Shown here piece by piece: positions 1 through 6,023 of a stretch of 6,026 nucleotides of DNA. Position numbers and translations under genes: made by a program. Numbering within the stretch: position 1 is the stretch's first letter; each line of letters begins with the position of its first letter. The notes under the pieces were generated by a model. The model searched no databases. It saw nothing but the letters and a program-made list of their open reading frames with translations, and was not told where the DNA came from. Origin of the DNA: an uncultured Alphaproteobacteria bacterium (GTDB taxonomy: Bacteria > Pseudomonadota > Alphaproteobacteria > RF32 > CAG-239); contig CALXTH010000060.1 of the NCBI GenBank assembly GCA_944391365.1, forward strand, positions 1 to 6,026, in the 5' to 3' direction.

Positions 1-374
1 TTCAGCAGACACCCAACACGATTGAGCCGGCGACCCGGACGTTTCAGGCGCTGCGCATTGCCGTTAATGACGAGGTCGGCGAGCTGGAAAGAGCGTTGGG
101 CGGGGCGCTTGACGCCCTGATTCCCGAGGGACGGCTGGTCGTGGTCAGTTTTCATTCGTTAGAAGACAGAATCGTTAAAAACTTTTTTAATGAAAACGCC
201 GGCAAGGCGCAACATGTCTCCCGGTATATGCCCCTTCCCCGAGAGGCCGCGGATATTAAAATTTCTTTCCGATCCAAGGCCGAAGCGCCGTCTCCGGAAG
301 AAATCAGAAACAACCCCCGCTCCCGCTCCGCCAAGCTGCGGTTTGCGGTCAAAAACAAACCAGAAAGGAACTGA
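1..374 (+). CDS. rsmH: RsmH, 16S rRNA (cytosine-1402 N4) methyltransferase, C-terminal part
   Basis: This is a 5'-truncated gene: the frame is open from base 3 (first full codon) to the TGA at 372-374, giving about 123 visible residues. RsmH (MraW) uses S-adenosylmethionine to methylate N4 of C1402 in the decoding centre of 16S rRNA. The visible part carries two family hallmarks: the block ATRTFQALRI.VNDE at about 33-75, and the strand and motif VVVSFHSLEDRIVKNFF at about 139-189. The basic tail rich in R, S and K (NNPRSRSAKLRFAV) is also typical of the family C-terminus. The N-terminal SAM-binding part lies outside the window. A TTG at 96 could be read as a start, but the family match continues upstream of it, so it is internal. 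The gene ends 4 bases before ftsL, as in the conserved dcw order mraZ-rsmH-ftsL-ftsI. Identification is strong. Confidence 0.95.
   Translation, partial: QQTPNTIEPATRTFQALRIAVNDEVGELERALGGALDALIPEGRLVVVSFHSLEDRIVKNFFNENAGKAQHVSRYMPLPREAADIKISFRSKAEAPSPEEIRNNPRSRSAKLRFAVKNKPERN
364..369 (+). promoter_or_regulatory. Shine-Dalgarno site for ftsL inside the rsmH 3' end
   Basis: AAAGGA lies 9 bases before the ATG at 379. It decides the ftsL start. The ATG at 374 overlaps the rsmH stop but is closed at once by TGA (ATG TCA TGA), and longer readings of this frame run back into rsmH. The site lies within the last codons of rsmH, which suggests coupled translation (inference). Confidence 0.7.
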
Positions 375-378
375 TGTC

Positions 379-759
379 ATGAGCAGTACGAGAACAGCGA
401 CTTTAAGCCTTTGGATCACCCTGACCTGTCTTGTCGGGTTCGGGATGTTTGTCATGAAAAACAAGGTGCAGAATTTGGAACGCGAACTGGCTCAGATTAA
501 CCAGAATATTCAGGACGATGTCAAAACCATTCATGTGCTGAATGCCGAATGGAGCCATTTGAACTCACCTTCACGCCTCAGACAGCTGGCCGCCAAACAT
601 ATTGACATGAATCAGGTGCAGGCTGAACAAATTATTAACTATTCTGCGTTACCATTTGATTATGAGGACGAATCGAATCGTCGCATGATTGCACAAAGAA
701 ACATTAACAATCAGGCTGAGCGCAACAGACTAAAGAAAGTAGTACGGGCTCAGCGCTAA
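379..759 (+). CDS. ftsL: FtsL, cell division protein (alphaproteobacterial type)
   Basis: A 126-aa bitopic inner-membrane protein. Residues 1-7 are a short cytoplasmic end and residues 8-26 a hydrophobic membrane segment. Residues 27-60 look like a coiled coil (KNKVQNLERELAQINQNI and on), followed by EWSHLNSPSRLRQLA at 57-71. That EW..LN.P.RL..LA motif is what I recognise from alphaproteobacterial FtsL (COG5462 type). The polar, basic tail is periplasmic. In the family, FtsL joins FtsB and FtsQ and helps activate the FtsW-FtsI septal synthase. The start is set by the Shine-Dalgarno site at 364-369. A longer frame beginning at 190 overlaps conserved rsmH sequence and lacks a membrane-first layout, so it was not used. 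Position between rsmH and ftsI strongly supports the call, because FtsL sequences alone are poorly conserved. Confidence 0.9.
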   Translation: MSSTRTATLSLWITLTCLVGFGMFVMKNKVQNLERELAQINQNIQDDVKTIHVLNAEWSHLNSPSRLRQLAAKHIDMNQVQAEQIINYSALPFDYEDESNRRMIAQRNINNQAERNRLKKVVRAQR

Positions 760-781
760 TCAGGCGGAGCAGAAGCGTATT

Positions 782-2536
782 ATGTGGGGGAAACTTTTTT
801 CCGGAAAGAAAGGGGAATTTTATCTTCCCGGAGAAGAAATAAAACTTGATAAAAGCTTTTCATTCGGAAGCTATTCCTGTGAGCGGGACTCTCTCAGCAT
901 GTGCAAAAACCGTGTTTCTTTCGCGATGTGCATGTTTGTTTTGGTTTTCGGCGTGATGGCGGTGCGGTTGTTTGACCTTTGTATTCTCTCCGCTGCCGAC
1001 CGCAAGCCGGAGGCGGCTTTGCTGGCCGAAAACGACAGCACCTATGCTCTTCCCGAAAGTCCGATCAAACGCGCCGATATTATTGACCGGAACGGAACAA
1101 TTATTGCAACGTCGCTGCCTACGGTCAATTTGTTTGCCAACCCCAGAAAAATTATGAACCCTCAGCGGGCCGCCGAGCGTTTGGCGGCTGTTTTGCCGGA
1201 TATTACCTATGAAGATCTGCTTGACAAGCTGACCCGCCGCGGTTCCTTTGTTTATATCAAGCGTAATCTGTCGCCTTCACAGCAATATCAGATTAATGCG
1301 CTCGGAATTCCTGGGCTGGAATTTGAGGACGGGGAAAAACGTATCTATCCGCATAAAAATCTGTTTGCGCATCTTATCGGGTCAACAAATATTGACAATA
1401 TCGGGATTTCCGGCATTGAAAAACAAATGGACAAGCGTCTCAGGGAATCTGATATTCCGCTGAGACTAACAATTGATGCCGGAATTCAGGACACTATCCG
1501 GCAAGAACTACTGGCCGGGGTCGAAAAATTTAATGCTCTGGGCGGGGTGGCTATTCTGATGGATGTTAAAACGGCCGAAGTGATTGCTCTGGTCTCGCTG
1601 CCGGATTATGACCCAAATTCTTTTTCCCGCGTGACCGACCGGGCAATGTTTAATTTTGCAACCAAGGGGTTGTATGAACCGGGATCCGTGCTTAAGGTTT
1701 TTAATGCCGCGCTCGGGTTGGAAAAAGGACATGTCAAGCTGACTGATCGTTTTGATGCAACCAAGCCTTTGAAACTGCGTTATAACACGATTAAAGATTA
1801 TCGCGGCGAAAACCGCTGGCTGGATTTACAGGAAATTCTGATTTATTCTTCCAATATCGGTTCGGCTCAGATTGCTCTCAAGGTCGGCAAGGAAAAACAG
1901 CAGGAATTTTTGAAAGGATTGGGATTGTTTGAACCTTTGCGCAGTTTTGAAGTGGCGGAAAAAGCCGCGCCGATGTTGCCGCGCCGGTGGGGAGAAGAAA
2001 CAACTGCAACGGTAGCCTATGGGTACGGGGTTTCGGTGACGCCGCTGCATATTATTTCGGCTTTTGCCTCCATGGTTAACGGCGGGGTTTATCATCTTCC
2101 GACCGTGGTGAAGTCTGATTCTCCGGATAAGGGACATCAGGTCATCTCGGCCAAGACGTCAAAACAAATGCTGCGCCTGTTGCGCGGTGTGGTGGTTGAG
2201 GGTTCCGGCAAGCGAGCCAATGTTCTGGGCTATGAAGTAGCGGGGAAAACCGGAACGGCCAACAAACTTGTCAACGGCAAATATGTCAACAAAAAAGTTA
2301 TGACCAGTTTTGTCGGTACTTTTCCGGCGTCAAACCCTCAGTATGCGCTGATGATTATGCTTGATGAGCCAAAAGCCATTGAGGGCACCTGGGGATTTGT
2401 GACTTCGGGATGGAATACCGTTCCCACAGCGGGAAAAATTATTGCCGCTATTGCGCCGCAGCTTAATATCAAGGCGAATTATGATCTTGATGAACTGCGC
2501 CGCAGCCGTATCATTGAAGCCGCTTATGAACGCTGA
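782..2536 (+). CDS. ftsI: FtsI (PBP3), septal peptidoglycan D,D-transpeptidase
   Basis: A 584-aa class B penicillin-binding protein that cross-links septal peptidoglycan in the periplasm, working with FtsW. Residues 1-44 form a cytoplasmic tail and about 45-61 the single membrane anchor. RADIIDRNG at 97-105 matches the family's RGDI.DRNG block that opens the dimerisation domain (about 97-205). The transpeptidase domain covers about 250-555. It has the SxxK motif S302-V-L-K305 (in EPGSVLK) with Ser302 as nucleophile, the SxN motif S356-S-N358, and K489-T-G491 in AGKTGTA. No PASTA domains are seen, and the length fits the proteobacterial family. ATG 782 is preceded by a weak GGAG at 766-769, 12 bases away. 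Met40 (base 899) is a possible later start, but no ribosome-binding site is visible there. The gap to ftsL is 22 bases, so the two are probably co-transcribed. murE does not follow, which is unusual. Confidence 0.96.
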   Translation: MWGKLFSGKKGEFYLPGEEIKLDKSFSFGSYSCERDSLSMCKNRVSFAMCMFVLVFGVMAVRLFDLCILSAADRKPEAALLAENDSTYALPESPIKRADIIDRNGTIIATSLPTVNLFANPRKIMNPQRAAERLAAVLPDITYEDLLDKLTRRGSFVYIKRNLSPSQQYQINALGIPGLEFEDGEKRIYPHKNLFAHLIGSTNIDNIGISGIEKQMDKRLRESDIPLRLTIDAGIQDTIRQELLAGVEKFNALGGVAILMDVKTAEVIALVSLPDYDPNSFSRVTDRAMFNFATKGLYEPGSVLKVFNAALGLEKGHVKLTDRFDATKPLKLRYNTIKDYRGENRWLDLQEILIYSSNIGSAQIALKVGKEKQQEFLKGLGLFEPLRSFEVAEKAAPMLPRRWGEETTATVAYGYGVSVTPLHIISAFASMVNGGVYHLPTVVKSDSPDKGHQVISAKTSKQMLRLLRGVVVEGSGKRANVLGYEVAGKTGTANKLVNGKYVNKKVMTSFVGTFPASNPQYALMIMLDEPKAIEGTWGFVTSGWNTVPTAGKIIAAIAPQLNIKANYDLDELRRSRIIEAAYER

Positions 2537-2567
2537 TTTTTATAAAAGTTTGGAGTTTTTATATTAA

Positions 2568-2590
2568 AAGTGCGGCATTCTGCCGCACTT
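2568..2590 (-). terminator. Hairpin terminator in the convergent gap, best oriented for the - strand gene
   Basis: A perfect 10-bp stem, AAGTGCGGCA paired with TGCCGCACTT, closes a 3-base loop (TTC on +). Read on the - strand, the stem runs into CTTTTAATATAAAAA, which gives a modest T-tract. It begins 14 bases after the TAA of the large gene. Read on the + strand, the stem is followed by GGGTTATAC with no T-run, so it is a weaker stop for the ftsI operon. It may work in both directions. Confidence 0.75.
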
Positions 2591-2604
2591 GGGTTATACA
2601 ATAC

Positions 2605-5600
2605 TTAGAAGACACCAAGAATATAGGGAAGAATAGGCCCGGTAGAAACAGTTCCAGTACTTATATCAACATGATAACGTTTCCCTGATCCGTCTGTTGA
2701 TGATGACCAGTAAGTACCAAAAGCTATCCTTCCGCCTCTTACCGCATTCGCGTAACCGCTTAAGTCATCTTTATGCTGATAAATATTTAACAATTCATCT
2801 TTACTTGGCAATCTCCATGACATTGTACTACATGATGGAAGACTGTTTATTTCATTATTTATTTCAGTTTCTTCTACACCGTTTCCTAAGGTCGCTCCAA
2901 AATTTGATACCCATACGCTTACCCCCGGAATCCGAATTGCCCATAATTGATGATTACAGCAATATAATTCACCATTAATTCCTGATCCTAATTTTTGTAT
3001 AATTGTTCCATTCGGCGCTTCATTACAATTAGTATAAGTCTGCTCGCTATTTCCGCTCCCCCCTCCTCCGGATGAAGAAGAAGATGAAGATGATGATGAA
3101 GATGAAGACCAGGGAATACATTCTTCTCCGTTCCACTGAGTTCCCGGAAAACATTCAACACACAGGCCGGTTTTTGGACTAAAATTATATGTCAGTTTAC
3201 ACTTGCAGGCTTTATACAGGCCATTACATGCTTCCCCGTCTCCGCCCAGCATTGTTCCGTCATTCCAACAATAATGTTTATACTCCGGACCACACTGTTT
3301 TTCGCAAGTACCAGAGGCGGCATCCCATTCGTACCCACTCATACATTTACATGCCCTGTATTTCCCGTCGCAGGCAATACCCTCACCGCCGGAAATATGA
3401 GTAACGGACGAATAGGTGCAGGTATATTTATACTCTGAGCCGCATTGTTTTTCGCAAGTTCCGGAAGTCGTATTCCAGGCATAATCCGTCATACATTGGC
3501 ATGATGTATATTTCCCATCACAGGCAACACCCATGCCGCCAACCGTATGTTCAACAAGGTTGTAACCACAGACATATTTGTACTCCGGACCACATTGCCT
3601 TTCACAGGTTCCAGTCAGGCTGTTCCAAGAATATCCGGACATGCACTGGCAGGCCGTGTATTTTCCGTCACAAGCCGTCCCGACGCCGGCCCCCGAGATA
3701 TGTTTGTTATAATCATAAGTACAAAAATATTTGTACTCCGGACCGCATTGCTTTTCACAGGCGCCGGTCAGGCTGTTCCAAGTATAATCCGAAAGACATT
3801 GACACTCTCTGAATAAGCCGTCACAAGACGGAGCTATTCCTCCGACTTCATAGAGACCATTACAATTATACTTATAACTGCTGTCACAATTGGATTCGCA
3901 CGTACCGGAGCTGCTGTTCCAGGTATAGCCGTAATCACACCGGCAGGCGGTATATTTGCCGCCGCAGGCCGTGCCCGACCCGCCGCTGATATGGTTAGAG
4001 CCGTTCGCGATACACTGATATTTATACCCGCTCCCGCAATCCGAAACATCCAAAACCGAACGATACATAAAACTGTCATCCGTTGATGATGTACTGCTAC
4101 TGTTAGCTATGCTTTTATATAATTTATTAAAGGTTCCGTCTGAACTTCCATCAGTCTCGTATGTCCAGACCTGACGCAAACCGCCATATTTATTATCATT
4201 ACCACTCTGTAACGTGCTCGACCAATACCAGCTCAAACCGCTGCTGTCATCCCGTCCCATTCGGGTTCCGCCGGCTTCGGCAATCCCGTCGTTAATCACA
4301 TCAATATTGTCCCGAATGCTGGCAAGCACCCCCGCTGCCGGCAGACACCAGTTCCTGCCGCCCGGCGTCCCGGACGGACGATAGTCATAAGCCGCATAAA
4401 CACCCGGAAAGTCGCTCCGGCTGCCGGCCGCCATAATCGCCGCCGTATTGCCGCAGCTGTCAATATCACTCTCGGCCGCAACTTCCGTATCAAACAATGA
4501 CAACTTGATATTGGTGAGCGACATACTTTCCGTGCTCCACTTATAATCAGCCTCGCTGCCCACACTTCTCAGGGCGATAACCTGCATATTGCTGCCGTTT
4601 TTATATGCCACCACACCCAGCGGCGTTTTGCCGCTCTCTTTGACTGATGAGCAGCTGCTGTCACTGTTATAGATACAACCGATGGCACAACCCGAACAGT
4701 CCTTCACGCACGCCCCGGAACCCGCGCTCCACACATAGCCGTACTCGCACCGGCACGCCGTGTATTTGCCGTCGCAGGCTGTGCCGCTGCCCCCGTCCTG
4801 GTAGAGCCCGGTGCAGCTATACTTATATGATGTATCGCAGTTCTTTTTGCAATAATTTCCCGAGCTCACCCAGGTATAGCCGCTTTCGCATTTGCAGCGC
4901 TGATACTTTCCGTCACAGGCTGAGCCGTCGCCCCCGGAAATATGCGTGGCCGAGCTGCGCGTGCAGGTCAAATCATACGCCGGGTCGCAGCTGACATCGC
5001 AGGTGCCGGTCACATTGTTCCACCCATAGCCGGACTGACACTTGCATGATTTGTATTTGCCGTCGCAGGCCGTGCCATTACTGCCGCTCTGATGGCTCCC
5101 GGTACAGCTGTACTTATATGATGTATCGCAGGCCGCTTTGTATCTGATCCCGCTGCAGCTGTTGCAGCTCGCCCCCAGAACATAACCCGCGGGCAGTCCC
5201 GATGTTGTTGTATACGGATAATCCGAACACTGGTTACAGCATTCTTTATACAGACCGTTGCACGCATTGCCCTTGCCCGCTTCATCATAGCCGTTGCAGG
5301 CTTTGTTGTATTCCGGATCACAGATACAGCCCGAATGCCAGTCACTGTCATACGGACACGGGCTCCCGGGTTTTGAACCATCCGGGCACACCGTGTTCAC
5401 ATACCCTTCCTCCCGGCAGCGATTCCCCGGGTTATTGTCCCAATCGTCCGGATGATCCGGCATCCCGGGACGATCCGTGTTGTTGAAATCATCCCCCGCA
5501 CATTCTCCCGTATCCGTGATAAAACACACGGAGGCAAGCTGGCGCAGCTTGACCCGGTCGGCGACCTGAGGCAGGTCGATCCCATCGGTTAGCGGTAGAT

Positions 5601-5958
5601 GGATAGGGGCAAAGGAGGCGCGTTGCTTAGATTGTGCCCCTGTTGAGATAAATAAATCAGCTGTGTCATCGCGAGGCGAATTTATTCGCCGTGGCGATCC
5701 ATTAAAATAAGATTGGATTCCCGCATCGGATGAAGTGTGTGGAGCAGGCAAGGCCGCAGCAAGGTGTGTGTGATGATGTGAGGAACGGCCGATGTGTGAA
5801 GAAGCCGCTCCCCTGCAGATAGATGTAGACTCTGCCGCCCTGCCCGTCGTATAACCTCCGGGATAAAATGATTGATACAATGACGCAAACGAACTATCCG
5901 CACTCATTAAGGTCAAACACGTCGCGGACAGTAAACATACTGTTCTTATATTCTTCAT
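2605..5958 (-). CDS. Large secreted cysteine-repeat protein with two DUF1566-like domains
   Basis: A 1117-aa protein I cannot name. In order: residues 1-25 are a Sec signal peptide (K/R end, hydrophobic core, likely cut SSFA/SLYQ). Residues 26-150 are low-complexity with a His patch at 61-65. Residues 151-212 are an Asp/Asn/Pro-rich and Cys-bearing linker. A degenerate Cys unit begins at 213, and six-Cys repeats 1-3 fill 277-417. A DUF1566-like domain spans about 440-636, repeats 4-9 fill 641-933, a Ser13-Gly linker sits at 951-967, and a second DUF1566-like domain spans about 972-1117 (WRLPSKDELLNI, then YWSSS). There is no other membrane segment and no lipobox. The regular cysteines imply disulfides made outside the cytoplasm, so an exported surface or adhesion role is plausible (inference). 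ATG 5958 has a good Shine-Dalgarno site and promoter upstream. The gene is monocistronic here and convergent with ftsI. GC content falls sharply from the 5' to the 3' part. Confidence 0.9.
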   Translation of the reverse strand: MKNIRTVCLLSATCLTLMSADSSFASLYQSFYPGGYTTGRAAESTSICRGAASSHIGRSSHHHTHLAAALPAPHTSSDAGIQSYFNGSPRRINSPRDDTADLFISTGAQSKQRASFAPIHLPLTDGIDLPQVADRVKLRQLASVCFITDTGECAGDDFNNTDRPGMPDHPDDWDNNPGNRCREEGYVNTVCPDGSKPGSPCPYDSDWHSGCICDPEYNKACNGYDEAGKGNACNGLYKECCNQCSDYPYTTTSGLPAGYVLGASCNSCSGIRYKAACDTSYKYSCTGSHQSGSNGTACDGKYKSCKCQSGYGWNNVTGTCDVSCDPAYDLTCTRSSATHISGGDGSACDGKYQRCKCESGYTWVSSGNYCKKNCDTSYKYSCTGLYQDGGSGTACDGKYTACRCEYGYVWSAGSGACVKDCSGCAIGCIYNSDSSCSSVKESGKTPLGVVAYKNGSNMQVIALRSVGSEADYKWSTESMSLTNIKLSLFDTEVAAESDIDSCGNTAAIMAAGSRSDFPGVYAAYDYRPSGTPGGRNWCLPAAGVLASIRDNIDVINDGIAEAGGTRMGRDDSSGLSWYWSSTLQSGNDNKYGGLRQVWTYETDGSSDGTFNKLYKSIANSSSTSSTDDSFMYRSVLDVSDCGSGYKYQCIANGSNHISGGSGTACGGKYTACRCDYGYTWNSSSGTCESNCDSSYKYNCNGLYEVGGIAPSCDGLFRECQCLSDYTWNSLTGACEKQCGPEYKYFCTYDYNKHISGAGVGTACDGKYTACQCMSGYSWNSLTGTCERQCGPEYKYVCGYNLVEHTVGGMGVACDGKYTSCQCMTDYAWNTTSGTCEKQCGSEYKYTCTYSSVTHISGGEGIACDGKYRACKCMSGYEWDAASGTCEKQCGPEYKHYCWNDGTMLGGDGEACNGLYKACKCKLTYNFSPKTGLCVECFPGTQWNGEECIPWSSSSSSSSSSSSSGGGGSGNSEQTYTNCNEAPNGTIIQKLGSGINGELYCCNHQLWAIRIPGVSVWVSNFGATLGNGVEETEINNEINSLPSCSTMSWRLPSKDELLNIYQHKDDLSGYANAVRGGRIAFGTYWSSSTDGSGKRYHVDISTGTVSTGPILPYILGVF
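2608..3045 (-). other. C-terminal DUF1566-like (Lcl_C type) domain of the large protein
   Basis: Residues about 972-1117. The signature W-R-L-P-S-K-D-E-L-L-N-I at 1048-1059, followed by TYWSSSTDG at 1082-1090 and a short Y-H-V-D-I-S-T-G strand, matches the pattern I know from DUF1566/Lcl_C domains (W-R-L-P-T..E-L, then Y-W-S-S-T, then a V-D-F-..-G strand). That family occurs at the ends of many secreted bacterial proteins and is thought to have a C-type-lectin-like fold; binding targets are mostly unknown. The DNA here is AT-rich compared with the 5' part of the gene (18 G/C of 60 bases at 2821-2880). Confidence 0.7.
3070..3108 (-). repeat. Poly-serine codon tract (13 Ser) before a Gly-rich linker
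   Basis: Thirteen consecutive serine codons (residues 951-963), all of the TCN type (TCT, TCA and one TCC, no AGC or AGT), are followed by GGGGSG. The tract separates the cysteine-repeat region from the C-terminal domain and is most simply a flexible linker. As an imperfect triplet repeat it could change length by slippage without shifting the frame. Confidence 0.95.
3160..4038 (-). repeat. Tandem six-cysteine repeats 4 to 9 of the large protein
   Basis: Six units start at Cys641, 691, 738, 789, 839 and 889. Each has six cysteines with spacing C-x7-C-x(12-16)-C-x6-C-x-C-x12-C, and the next unit starts after exactly three residues. The conserved core is Y-K-Y/H before the second Cys region, GG.G..ACDGKY..C.C...Y.W, then G.C. 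Only the loop between the second and third Cys changes length. The block ends at Cys933, with an extra pair Cys936 and Cys947 before the serine linker. Confidence 0.95.
4051..4641 (-). other. Internal DUF1566-like domain of the large protein
   Basis: Residues about 440-636, lying between repeats 3 and 4. It opens with G-V-V-A-Y-K-N-G and Q-V-I-A-L, then has NWCLPAAGVLASI at 536-548 and SWYWSSTLQS at 576-585, and closes with YRSVL. This matches the W..LP....L..I and YWSS pattern of the C-terminal domain, so both are probably the same fold, although the sequences are well diverged. It is GC-rich (46 G/C of 60 bases at 4321-4380). Confidence 0.55.
4708..5130 (-). repeat. Tandem six-cysteine repeats 1 to 3 of the large protein
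   Basis: Three units start at Cys277, 324 and 374 with the same cysteine spacing as repeats 4-9 and with CDTSYKYSC or a close variant at the head of each. They differ from the later block mainly in codon choice: these are GC-rich units (for example, 38 G/C of 60 bases at 4921-4980). The repeat array is therefore split by the internal DUF1566-like domain. Confidence 0.95.
5149..5322 (-). repeat. Degenerate first cysteine unit
   Basis: Residues 213-270 begin CDPEYNKAC, then reach ACNGLYKECC. The first gaps (C-x7-C, C-x11-C, C-x6-C) match the repeat, but the C-x-C pair has become CC (240-241) and the W-containing end is replaced by a different Cys stretch (CNQC, CNSC). It is best read as a decayed or specialised N-terminal cap of the array. 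Confidence 0.7.
5668..5698. repeat. Two-tier palindrome inside the N-terminal coding region
   Basis: An inner perfect 6-bp stem GGCGAA/TTCGCC (5675-5680 with 5685-5690, loop TTTA) is nested in an outer 5-bp stem ATCGC/GCGAT (5668-5672 with 5694-5698). It is flanked by TC on the left and CCA on the right, and TGGAT at 5714-5718 can pair with ATCCA at 5697-5701. The layout resembles the dispersed small palindromic repeats that start TCATTGCGAG and continue ...GTGGCAATCCA, known from several bacteria. It falls in frame at residues 87-97 of the secreted protein. Confidence 0.5.
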
Positions 5959-5963
5959 AATAC

Positions 5964-5969
5964 CACCTC
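5964..5969 (-). promoter_or_regulatory. Shine-Dalgarno site of the large secreted protein
   Basis: On the - strand GAGGTG (in TGAGGTGG) lies 5 bases before ATG 5958. It is a strong match to the anti-Shine-Dalgarno sequence and fixes this start, which also places the signal peptide exactly at the N-terminus. Confidence 0.85.
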
Positions 5970-5994
5970 AATTATACTTATCTCCACGACTCCT

Positions 5995-6023
5995 ATTATA
6001 CCAAAAAATAAAATTGTTGTAAA
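5995..6023 (-). promoter_or_regulatory. Sigma70-type promoter for the large secreted protein
   Basis: On the - strand TTTACA (6018-6023) is followed after 17 bases by a perfect TATAAT (5995-6000). The spacer is T-rich. Transcription would start near 5988, leaving an untranslated leader of about 30 bases. A second TATAAT at 5971-5976 has no fitting -35 box. No operator-like palindrome stands out in the leader. Confidence 0.75.

Noticed and set aside
96..374. TTG at 96 as the start of a 92-residue gene
   Set aside because: The same frame continues upstream to base 3 with conserved RsmH sequence, so this is internal to rsmH.
190..378. Longer N-terminus for ftsL starting at 190
   Set aside because: It would overlap the conserved end of rsmH, reads as Pro/Arg-rich noise, and the Shine-Dalgarno site fits ATG 379.
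159..464. Opposite-strand open frame across the rsmH-ftsL junction
   Set aside because: It is a shadow of two well-supported genes, with no family resemblance or ribosome-binding site.
2541..2563. TATAAAA/TTTTATA hairpin after ftsI as the + strand terminator
   Set aside because: The 7-bp stem is entirely A-T with a 9-base loop and would be unstable.
3160..5130. CRISPR-like array because of regularly spaced similar DNA segments
   Set aside because: The similarity is at protein level with diverged DNA, units of 132-150 bases and an unbroken reading frame.
3160..5130. Calling the repeats EGF domains
   Set aside because: Only the C-x-C...G.C end is EGF-like; the first three gaps do not match the EGF pattern.
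3189..5486. Several + strand open frames rich in Cys, His and Arg within the large gene
   Set aside because: They are out-of-frame readings of the repeated DNA; their apparent motifs come from the repeats on the other strand.
5881..5958. Lipoprotein signal peptide using Cys8 or Cys14
   Set aside because: The residue before Cys14 is Thr and the hydrophobic stretch before it is too short for a lipobox; a Sec signal cut near residue 25 fits better.
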